28,371 nucleotides of DNA from Lachnospiraceae bacterium UBA3386 (GTDB lineage: Bacteria > Bacillota > Clostridia > Lachnospirales > Lachnospiraceae): NCBI GenBank assembly GCA_002358875.1, contig DEPS01000020.1, forward strand, positions 53,109 to 81,479. Direction: 5' to 3'. A model generated the notes under the pieces. It worked only from the letters and a program-made list of their open reading frames with translations. It was not told where the DNA came from and searched no databases. The translations under genes and the position numbers were made by a program. Shown in pieces: positions 22,238 through 28,371 of this stretch (positions are counted from its first letter, which is position 1; each line of letters opens with the position of its first letter).

Positions 22238-23256
22238 ACATCCACTCCTTTTTCACCTGCCATGACACTTCCGATCAGATAAGCCTTTTCGCCCGCATCC
22301 TTTAAAGCGCGGACAGCGGTATCCGCCTCTGCGGCATCCACTGCAAGCACCATGCCGATGCCCATATTGAAGGTATTGTACATCATCTTCTCTTCGATCT
22401 GTCCCCTCTTCCGGATCAGGCCAAAGATGGCAGGCACCTCATAGCTGTCCTTTTTCACCTGCGCGCGCACGCCCTCAGGAAGCATACGGGGAATATTTTC
22501 ATAGAATCCGCCGCCCGTGATATGGCTGCAGCCCTTGATCTTCACGCCTGCCTCGCGGACGCTCCTGAGCGCCCGGACATAGATCTTTGTGGGACGAAGC
22601 AGGGCATCGCCCAGGGTCTCGCCAAGCTCCGGTACGAACTCGCGCAGATTCTCTTCATTAACATCAAACACCTTGCGGACCAGCGAAAAACCGTTTGAGT
22701 GGACGCCGGAGGAAGCAATTCCCACCAGGGCGTCTCCGGGCGCGATCGTCTCCCCGGTGACCAGGTCCTTCCGGTCCGCGGCCCCGACGGCAAATCCCGC
22801 CAGGTCATATTCGTCAACAGGATAAAAACCGGGCATCTCCGCCGTCTCTCCTCCGATCAGGGCGGCACCGGCCTGTTCACAGCCGTCGCAGACACCCTTG
22901 ACGATCTGGGCGATCTTCTCCGGCACGTTTTTGCCGCAGGCAATGTAATCAAGGAAAAACAGGGGCTCGCCGCCCGCGCAGGCCACATCGTTGACGCACA
23001 TGGCGACGCAGTCTATCCCGACAGTATCATGGCGGTCCATCAAAAATGCCAGCCTGAGCTTGGTACCCACGCCGTCCGTTCCGGAAAGCAGGACCGGGTC
23101 GTCCATTTCCTTTATTTTTTTCAGGGAAAAAGCTCCCGAAAAACCGCCCAGTCCGCCCATGACCTCGGGCCGCATGGTCCTGGCGACATACTCCTTCATC
23201 AGCTCTACACTGCGATATCCGGCTTCGATATCAACACCGGCGCTCTTATAGTCCAT
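22231..23256 (-). CDS. purM: Phosphoribosylformylglycinamidine cyclo-ligase PurM
   Basis: AIR synthetase closes the imidazole ring using ATP, step 5. The 341-residue protein shows the PurM signatures AGVDIEAGYRSVELMK near the start, LLSGTDGVGTKL (57-68), MCVNDVACAGGEPLFFLDY, GGETAEMPGFY and SHITGGGFYENIPR. ATG 23256 has GGAGG at 7-nt spacing; the frame extends upstream without such a site. It follows purE after a 92-nt gap that holds a hairpin. Confidence 0.96.
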   Translation of the reverse strand: MDYKSAGVDIEAGYRSVELMKEYVARTMRPEVMGGLGGFSGAFSLKKIKEMDDPVLLSGTDGVGTKLRLAFLMDRHDTVGIDCVAMCVNDVACAGGEPLFFLDYIACGKNVPEKIAQIVKGVCDGCEQAGAALIGGETAEMPGFYPVDEYDLAGFAVGAADRKDLVTGETIAPGDALVGIASSGVHSNGFSLVRKVFDVNEENLREFVPELGETLGDALLRPTKIYVRALRSVREAGVKIKGCSHITGGGFYENIPRMLPEGVRAQVKKDSYEVPAIFGLIRKRGQIEEKMMYNTFNMGIGMVLAVDAAEADTAVRALKDAGEKAYLIGSVMAGEKGVDVC

Positions 23257-23303
23257 CAATATTCCTCCCTGATCAAAATGTAAAGTAAATATACGGCTCT
23301 GCA

Positions 23304-23342
23304 CAGAAGGTTTGACAGGGCAGGTCCCCGTAACTCCTTCTG
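23304..23342. repeat. Hairpin between purE and purM
   Basis: CAGAAGG (23304-23310) and CCTTCTG (23336-23342) form a 7-bp stem, and the enclosed bases contain a GGG/CCC inner stem. No U-tract follows on either strand. It may be an mRNA processing or stability element setting purE against purMND levels. Confidence 0.4.
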
Positions 23343-23348
23343 AAACAC

Positions 23349-23849
23349 TCAATAATCTTTATAACCCACATTCTGAAGGCGGGTATCCTTTTTCTGCACT
23401 TCAGCCAGCTGTTTCTTCGAAAAGATCTTCAGCCTCTCAAGAAGCTCAGCGTCCGAGACCGCAAGGATCTTTGCGGCAAGGATTCCGGCATTTTTCGCTC
23501 CGTCGATCGCGACAGTCGCCACCGGGATACCGCTGGGCATCTGTACGATCGAATAGAGGGAATCGCGGCCTCCAAGCGATTTGGTGTGCATAGGTACGCC
23601 GATCACAGGCAGGGGAAAGAGCGCCGCGCACATGCCCGGCAGATGAGCGGCCATGCCTGCTCCGGCTATAATTACCTTCGTTCCTGCCTCCTCGGCACTC
23701 TTCGCATAATCAAAAAACACATCGGGTTCACGGTGTGCGGAGATGATGCGCATTTCAAAGCTTACTTCAAGCTCGTCGAGAATCTCTGCCGCCTTTTTCA
23801 TGACGGACATATCCGAATCACTTCCCATTACGATACTTACCTGTGCCAT
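23349..23849 (-). CDS. purE: N5-carboxyaminoimidazole ribonucleotide mutase PurE
   Basis: A class I PurE, moving the carboxyl group of N5-CAIR to give CAIR, step 6. The 166-residue protein has IVMGSDSD (6-13), ISAHREPD with catalytic H39, IIAGAGMAAHLPGM (~60-73) and the PVIGVPM segment. Class I PurE normally needs PurK, which is not in this window. ATG 23849 has AAGGA at 9-nt spacing. It is the first visible gene of the purE-M-N-D cluster; purF, purH and others are elsewhere. Confidence 0.96.
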   Translation of the reverse strand: MAQVSIVMGSDSDMSVMKKAAEILDELEVSFEMRIISAHREPDVFFDYAKSAEEAGTKVIIAGAGMAAHLPGMCAALFPLPVIGVPMHTKSLGGRDSLYSIVQMPSGIPVATVAIDGAKNAGILAAKILAVSDAELLERLKIFSKKQLAEVQKKDTRLQNVGYKDY

Positions 23850-23880
23850 TGTCCCTGTTCCTTTCTATGACCTTATAACA

Positions 23881-23906
23881 GTCCGGAGTCCTCCCGGCCT
23901 CCGAAC
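23881..23906. promoter_or_regulatory. Hairpin in the purE leader
   Basis: On the minus strand GTTCGGAG pairs with CTCCGGAC (8 bp, one G-U) around a 10-nt loop, 32 nt before the purE ATG. It does not match a purine riboswitch that I recognise. It could be an attenuation or protein-binding site. Confidence 0.35.
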
Positions 23907-23922
23907 AGTTAAGATTCTTTAC

Positions 23923-23940
23923 AAAAAATAACCCCGGTTA
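23923..23940 (-). terminator. Possible weak terminator after the aminopeptidase gene
   Basis: TAACC-GG-GGTTA followed by T6 on the minus strand, 43 nt after the stop. The stem is short, so readthrough into purE is plausible, and no clear purE promoter was found. Confidence 0.3.
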
Positions 23941-23982
23941 CATTTTTACAGTTTATAGGAAAAGCATCCGACGCGCAAGCAG

Positions 23983-26253
23983 TTACTTACTCAAAAACGG
24001 CTCGTTCAGGCTCTGAGTCCCGGGCAGAACGAACAGTCCGTCCCTGATGACCGGAATTTCCCTGCCGTCCTCAAGGACAGCAGCCAAGAGCCCCACTTCT
24101 TCATAGGGGATCGTTATATCCGTATGGCATCCGAAATACGCCTTGTCGGGTTCAGTATCCCTAAGAAGCGAATACTCGTTGTCCTTGGCTATGATCTCCT
24201 TTCCGTCCGGATTGAACACGCGGTTTTCCTCCTCGTGGGAGTAGCAGGTGTCGCCGACCGCAAAATGAGGACCGGTCTTTTCCGCAATGAGGATGGGAAG
24301 TCTTTCCAGGATACCAAGCCGGGCCGCCATGGCGGCCGCCGTCGTATTCGTTCCGATCGCGCATTCGCTCATGGGAAGGGTCTCATGATGGAAGAGTATA
24401 TTTTCTTCGATATATTTTTTTCCTTCCTCCGGAGTCGGGAAACCGCCGCAGCCGTAATCCGAAACGCGCCCGTTTTCAAACCTCATAAAGAGGTCTTCAA
24501 AAAGAAGTCCTTCCAGATAGACTTTCGTCACATGAAGGACGCCATTTGTTCCGGACAGGGCAGGGGTCGTAAATACCTCCCCGACAGGGATGTTGACATC
24601 CGCGACACAGTTTTCAAAAATCGTCTGCTTTGTATGATCTTGCAGCTTCTGAAGGCAGACTGTGAGATCAGTCCGGTTCTCTCCCCGCCCTAAAACCCTG
24701 ATGCTGCAGGCTGTATCAAGCACTTCTATGATCCGTGCCTGCACCCTGCGCCAGGTCATATAGTCCAGCGTGTTGATCCGGACCACAGCGCGGAAGATCT
24801 CCTCGAAAGACGCCTGCGGCGCCCCGGCTTCATATCCCTTTGTGATCTCAGGGACCGGGAAGGCAATGATGGTAAAGCTTCTCTCCCTGCCTATCACCGC
24901 CTTGTCGTAAAGAAGATCAGCCTCCTGCCTGAATTTCGCGATCTTTTTCTGCAAAGAGGATGAAAAACGGGGATAATCCCTGTTCATTACCGGAGAAAAG
25001 GGCTTCTCTCCGAAGGTTTCCAGTACCAGAGGGCCGGCATAGAGCACAGTCTCCACTTCCAGCTCACGGTAGGCGTTCTTAAGTGCACTGATCCTCTTTG
25101 ACTGAAGGATATCACTGTAAAAGAGCGCCAGATCCTCCTGATGGTCATAGTCGTACTGGGGATTTGGAGAAGTGGATTCGATCCCGCCCCCGCCTCTTCC
25201 CAGATGCTGGACAAAAAGACCCGTCTGCTGACCCGGGACAACGGGGCATAGTCCCATCTTTTTCAGATTGTCCGCCGCCCGCCTGGCGACCCGCTCAAAG
25301 CCGACAGAGTAAAACAGCCCTGCCCTGCGGCGGATGGACAGATCCTTTCCTGTCACTTCGAATCCGATCCGAAACCCCTCCGTCCAGGTGTCCGCCATCT
25401 TCGCGATCTCATCCTCTGTCAGGCTCTCCAGATAGGAAAATATCTCCGTCTCATTTTCCGAGACATAGGCACCGTACCGGAACAGGCACCTGTGATCTCC
25501 AGGTGAATAATAAGCTGCATCCGTTCCCCGTGATCCGGGCTCTCCGACCCCCAGGATACGCTCCGGAAGGCTGCCTCCGACCAGGCACCTCCTGACACGG
25601 ACCAGTGTCTCTTCTTCCGCATAGTCTTCGAGATAACGGCGGATCTTTTCGCGCAGATCCTTCGCTGCAGGGATCCCGGAAACTGCCTTTTTTCCGGTTT
25701 TTCCGGCCCCATCTTCCCCGCAGAGACCGGGGTCCGGGGCTTCGGATCCCTTTTCCCCCCTTGCGCGCTGCTCTTCTATTTCTTCATTAAAAGCAACCAC
25801 AAAAGCAAAATAGATCTCCAGGAACAGCTCCATACGGATGAGGAACCTCCCGGCGTCCCCTTCGTAGACAAGAGGGATCATGCTCCTTAGCTCATAAACA
25901 AAGGCGGACAGGATCTGCCCGTGTTTTTTCCCAAACATCCGGATGCAGTATCCGGGATTAGCCCAGCTGTTTTCGTAGTTTTCAGCCAGCACATCCTTAT
26001 AAAGAGCGCGGTTGGTCTGCGAAAGCTCCTCATAAGTCGCGCTCTCAAAACCCCCGTCCTCCAGGCTCCTGCGCACAGACAGCAGAAAGAGGATCCATTC
26101 TGCCCCCGCCCTGAAAAAAGGGATAAAGGAGGGGTGGACAGCTTCCTCTTCACCGATCTGTCCGATCCTCTCCAGAGAGAGGGTAAACCGCTCCCCCTCC
26201 AGCGTGTCACGACCGTAAAGGGCGCCGCTCCCGTCATCAACAAAAAAATTCAT
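23983..26253 (-). CDS. M29-family metallo-aminopeptidase with a long N-terminal extension
   Basis: Residues ~310-756 match the M29 (AmpS/AmpT/PepS) aminopeptidases, two-metal enzymes that release N-terminal residues from peptides in the cytoplasm. The expected ligands are all seen: E559 in VGEVFTTP, E630 in LPMSECAIGTN, H663 in GPHFAVG, Y671, and H710/D712 in CHTDITI. Their spacing is close to that of AmpT. Normal family members are ~410 residues; this one has 756, with about 300 extra N-terminal residues of mixed helical character (e.g. RFLIRMELFLEIYFAFVVAF, ~136-155) and a Gly/Glu/Lys-rich spacer (~160-200). The extension has no signal peptide and no domain I recognise. It lies between pyrE and purE, with a terminator upstream. 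The start ATG 26253 lacks a clear close alternative. Confidence 0.85.
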   Translation of the reverse strand: MNFFVDDGSGALYGRDTLEGERFTLSLERIGQIGEEEAVHPSFIPFFRAGAEWILFLLSVRRSLEDGGFESATYEELSQTNRALYKDVLAENYENSWANPGYCIRMFGKKHGQILSAFVYELRSMIPLVYEGDAGRFLIRMELFLEIYFAFVVAFNEEIEEQRARGEKGSEAPDPGLCGEDGAGKTGKKAVSGIPAAKDLREKIRRYLEDYAEEETLVRVRRCLVGGSLPERILGVGEPGSRGTDAAYYSPGDHRCLFRYGAYVSENETEIFSYLESLTEDEIAKMADTWTEGFRIGFEVTGKDLSIRRRAGLFYSVGFERVARRAADNLKKMGLCPVVPGQQTGLFVQHLGRGGGGIESTSPNPQYDYDHQEDLALFYSDILQSKRISALKNAYRELEVETVLYAGPLVLETFGEKPFSPVMNRDYPRFSSSLQKKIAKFRQEADLLYDKAVIGRERSFTIIAFPVPEITKGYEAGAPQASFEEIFRAVVRINTLDYMTWRRVQARIIEVLDTACSIRVLGRGENRTDLTVCLQKLQDHTKQTIFENCVADVNIPVGEVFTTPALSGTNGVLHVTKVYLEGLLFEDLFMRFENGRVSDYGCGGFPTPEEGKKYIEENILFHHETLPMSECAIGTNTTAAAMAARLGILERLPILIAEKTGPHFAVGDTCYSHEEENRVFNPDGKEIIAKDNEYSLLRDTEPDKAYFGCHTDITIPYEEVGLLAAVLEDGREIPVIRDGLFVLPGTQSLNEPFLSK

Positions 26254-26284
26254 CAGGTATTTCTCCTTAGCTGAACATTTTCAG

Positions 26285-26329
26285 TAAAAAAGCCAGACGC
26301 TCTGGGCTCCTGCCACAAAACGCCTGACT
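26285..26329 (-). terminator. Intrinsic terminator downstream of pyrE
   Basis: On the minus strand AGTCAGGCG pairs with CGTCTGGCT (9 bp, two G-U pairs) around a 21-nt loop and is followed by T6. It separates the pyr unit from the aminopeptidase gene. Confidence 0.75.
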
Positions 26330-26354
26330 TAGTCCCCGGTCATCCGGCTTTTAT

Positions 26355-26420
26355 TCAGTCTTCTGAAATGATCCGCGTCACCACGAACGCATATCTGCCG
26401 TCCCCCGGCAAAGCTCTCAT
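26355..26420 (-). CDS. Possible 21-residue small ORF after pyrE
   Basis: ATG 26420 to TGA 26355-26357 encodes MRALPGDGRYAFVVTRIISE plus Asp. It is in the same frame as pyrE and follows its stop by 42 nt without another stop. There is no good ribosome site (ACTCGG directly before ATG). It may be chance; it lies before the pyrE terminator. Confidence 0.15.
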   Translation of the reverse strand: MRALPGDGRYAFVVTRIISED

Positions 26421-26462
26421 CCGAGTCTTTTGGATACAGCCTGCGGTATCTTGTCCGGCTTT

Positions 26463-27146
26463 TTACGCCTGCTTCACGCCGTATTCGCTGTAGTATTTGT
26501 CAAGGGCACCCTTAATCTTGTCGTTGATGACGATCTTTCCGTCGACGGGACGGTTATAGAGGTATTCTGTCACTTCCTTCATGGAAACGATCGCGTGCGT
26601 CGGGAACCCGTATTTGCGCTTAATCTCCTGGAGAGCACTGATCGTACCCTCCTGCCCGACCTCCATGCGGTCAAGGGAAACCATGAGTCCCACGACATCA
26701 CAGTCCGCCTGCGCCTTGATGATCGGGACCGTCTCCGCGATGGAAGCGCCGGAAGTGGTGACATCCTCAATGATCATCACGCGGTCATCCTCCCTGATCC
26801 TGGAGCCCAGAAGGATCCCCTTGTCGCCATGATCCTTGACCTCCTTACGGTTGGCGCAGTAGCGGATGTCGCGTCCGTAAAGCCTGCTGATTCCCATGAC
26901 TGTGGCAACAGCAAGAGGGATCCCCTTGTAAGCGGGACCGAACAGAATATCAAAATCAAGCCCGTAGCGGTCATGAATCGCCCTTGCATAGAATTCACCG
27001 AGTTTGATCAGCTGTGATCCGCTTTTATAGGCGCCCGCGTTCATGAAAAAGGGAGATTTTCTTCCGCTCTTAAGAGTAAATTCCCCGAATTTCAGAACAT
27101 GGGAATCAACCATAAACTCGATAAATTCTTTCTTATACTCTTCCAT
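26463..27146 (-). CDS. pyrE: Orotate phosphoribosyltransferase PyrE
   Basis: PyrE joins orotate and PRPP to give OMP. The 227-residue protein carries the N-terminal LKFGEFTLKSGRKSPFF block, the FGPAYKGIPLAV substrate loop, the RKEVKDHG catalytic loop (K101, K104) and the PRPP-binding VMIIEDVTTSGAS (123-135). ATG 27146 has GGAGG at 8-nt spacing. It follows pyrF by 103 bp, with a hairpin in the gap, and both are probably read from the pyrF promoter. Confidence 0.97.
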   Translation of the reverse strand: MEEYKKEFIEFMVDSHVLKFGEFTLKSGRKSPFFMNAGAYKSGSQLIKLGEFYARAIHDRYGLDFDILFGPAYKGIPLAVATVMGISRLYGRDIRYCANRKEVKDHGDKGILLGSRIREDDRVMIIEDVTTSGASIAETVPIIKAQADCDVVGLMVSLDRMEVGQEGTISALQEIKRKYGFPTHAIVSMKEVTEYLYNRPVDGKIVINDKIKGALDKYYSEYGVKQA

Positions 27147-27194
27147 CAGACTGCCCTCCGAATGATAAACTGCTTAGTAAAACCCTTCAAAAGC

Positions 27195-27226
27195 CGTCCA
27201 TGTCCGATTTTAAGATGACATGGGCG
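27195..27226. repeat. Hairpin between pyrF and pyrE
   Basis: CCATGTC (27198-27204) pairs with GACATGG (27217-27223); the stem extends to 10 bp with one G-U, and the loop is 12 nt. On the minus strand it is followed by a weak CTTTTG, so it may act as a partial attenuator or processing site. Confidence 0.45.
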
Positions 27227-27249
27227 AAAAACCAACCTGTGACAATAAA

Positions 27250-28203
27250 TCAGGCGTAAACGACCCTGCGCAGATCCTCGATCATATCCATCGCAGCCGC
27301 CCGGGAAGCCCGGGCAAAGCCCTCGGGGCCGAAATCCCTGTACGCATCCTTTTTGTAAGCAGCGATGATGCCTCTGGAGGAATTGACGATCGCCCCGGAG
27401 CCTTCTTTGTCAAAGAAGGAGGAGAGGTCCTCTGCAGAAGCTCCCTGTGCCCCGTAACCCGGAGCCAGGATGAATGTCTCCGGCATCAGCTCCCGCAGCC
27501 GCTTTCCCTGCTCGGGATAGGTCGCCCCAACGACAGCCCCGACATTGGAATATCTGCCGTCCATGGACTCACGCCCCCATTCGCGCACCTTCTGCCCGAC
27601 CAGCTCGTAGACAGGCCTTCCGTCACCGGTGAGCACGTCCTGAAACTCGCCGCTTGAAGGATTCGAGGTCTTGACCAGCACGAAAATTCCCTTGTCGCAG
27701 GCATTGCACACATCCACGAAGGGCTTTACGCCGTCTGTCCCCAGATAGGGGTTTACGGTGGCAAAGTCAACATCGAAAACAGGTATCTTCCTTCCGCCGG
27801 CTTCTATACGTCCGATATGAGCCTTCGCATAGGAGGCGGAGGTGGATCCGATATCGCCCCTCTTTACGTCGCCGATGATAATGAGCCCTTTTTGTCTGCA
27901 GTATTTTACGGTCCGGTCGTAAGCGGCAAGCCCCAGAAGACCGAACTGCTCATACATCGCGATCTGCGGCTTGACCGCCGGCACGATATCAAAGATCTCG
28001 TCGACGATCGCCCTGTTGAACCTCCAGACAGCCTCCGCGGCCGCTTCAAGCTCAAGCTCATCATCCGTAAACGTCCCTTTTGCAATAATCTCCTCGCGCG
28101 ATGCCTCCTGCAGGTGCTCCGGAACGAAGGAAAGATTGGGATCGAGCCCCACTACAACGGGTGCCTTCTTTTTTTCTATTTCGCTGATCAGTTTCTGAAT
28201 CAT
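27250..28203 (-). CDS. pyrF: Orotidine 5'-phosphate decarboxylase PyrF (long form)
   Basis: PyrF decarboxylates OMP to UMP. The 317-residue protein belongs to the longer subfamily found in Clostridia and actinobacteria rather than the ~230-residue Bacillus type. The catalytic stretch IIGDVKRGDIGS (109-120) contains D112, K114 and D117. VVGLDPNL near the start, VNPYLGTDGVKPF, LVKTSNPSS and APGYGAQGA, the C-terminal phosphate loop, are intact. I chose ATG 28203 with AGGAG 10 nt away; a TTG at 28224 is less likely. pyrK and pyrD, which often lie between pyrF and pyrE in Clostridia, are absent here. Confidence 0.95.
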   Translation of the reverse strand: MIQKLISEIEKKKAPVVVGLDPNLSFVPEHLQEASREEIIAKGTFTDDELELEAAAEAVWRFNRAIVDEIFDIVPAVKPQIAMYEQFGLLGLAAYDRTVKYCRQKGLIIIGDVKRGDIGSTSASYAKAHIGRIEAGGRKIPVFDVDFATVNPYLGTDGVKPFVDVCNACDKGIFVLVKTSNPSSGEFQDVLTGDGRPVYELVGQKVREWGRESMDGRYSNVGAVVGATYPEQGKRLRELMPETFILAPGYGAQGASAEDLSSFFDKEGSGAIVNSSRGIIAAYKKDAYRDFGPEGFARASRAAAMDMIEDLRRVVYA

Positions 28204-28330
28204 AGAGCAGAATCTCCTGTCCAAAATATCCTATTTATGCTATTCGCAGCCTGACTGTGACCGTCGGCCGGACATCCGTCAACCTGCACAAGAAACAGCC
28301 TTTTTGGTCCCTCTGTTTTTAGCCTTTTTT

Positions 28331-28359
28331 AAAATACGTATAAACTGCTGTTTCGTCAA
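28331..28359 (-). promoter_or_regulatory. Promoter for pyrF-pyrE
   Basis: On the minus strand TTGACG (28354-28359), a 17-nt spacer and TATTTT (28331-28336). The ~120-nt leader has two AAAAAGGCT repeats and an AAACAG/CTGTTT stem around AGGGACC. The leader does not clearly match a PyrR-binding loop. Confidence 0.6.
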
Positions 28360-28371
28360 GTGAATTTTTTT

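Noticed and set aside
26358..26462. pyrE frame staying open for 35 codons after its stop, as if stop readthrough extended the protein
   Set aside because: PyrE is already full length at 227 residues and the added residues match nothing known; chance is likely.
1..28371. CRISPR array, transposase, integrase, toxin-antitoxin or defence cluster
   Set aside because: No spaced repeats and no such genes on either strand; every long frame is accounted for by housekeeping families or the listed unknowns.

Overview
This window looks like core chromosome of a high-GC, spore-forming-lineage Clostridia, most likely Lachnospiraceae. That placement is inferred from gene content: a YtfI/YtfJ sporulation pair, zinc-type ribosomal protein L28, rubrerythrin, an Asp23-FakA-RecG block as in Bacillus, and a pyrF/pyrE pair. 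It was not tested by any search. Nearly all genes lie on the minus strand; only rpmB and rubrerythrin are on the plus strand. I see no tRNA, rRNA, CRISPR array, insertion sequence, phage gene or integration site.

Layout, left to right, although minus-strand transcription runs right to left. Positions 1-3469 hold a type IIA topoisomerase pair; the A subunit is cut by the window edge. Positions 3781-9207 hold degV (FakB-like), recG, a FakA/YloV fatty-acid kinase and an Asp23-family protein (YloU), with rpmB divergent at 9407. Positions 9856-12293 hold a likely four-gene minus-strand unit: a PH-like protein, an unknown 132-residue protein, YtfI (DUF2953) and YtfJ. Rubrerythrin (12707-13270) is divergent from it. 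Positions 13344-18033 hold a second unit, GntR regulator - clpC - radA - small unknown protein. Its promoter contains a 44-bp near-perfect inverted repeat. Positions 18284-20170 encode a membrane SH3b protein with a very acidic disordered tail. Positions 20310-23849 are a purine cluster (purE, purM, purN, purD). Positions 23983-26253 encode an unusually long M29-family aminopeptidase. Positions 26463-28203 hold pyrE and pyrF behind a clear promoter.

How the genes fit together: the FakA and DegV proteins would together phosphorylate exogenous fatty acids. The pur genes cover steps 2, 3, 5 and 6 of IMP synthesis. pyrE and pyrF make the last two steps to UMP. ClpC and RadA pair proteolysis with recombination repair under a candidate GntR autoregulatory circuit that replaces the usual ctsR-mcsA-mcsB arrangement.

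No clearly novel defence or mobile system is visible. The parts most worth a second look are the GntR operator palindrome, the SH3b/acidic-tail protein, the extra ~300-residue N-terminal region of the aminopeptidase, a 9-bp repeat clustered in the DNA flanking the gyrB-like gene, and several intergenic dyads.
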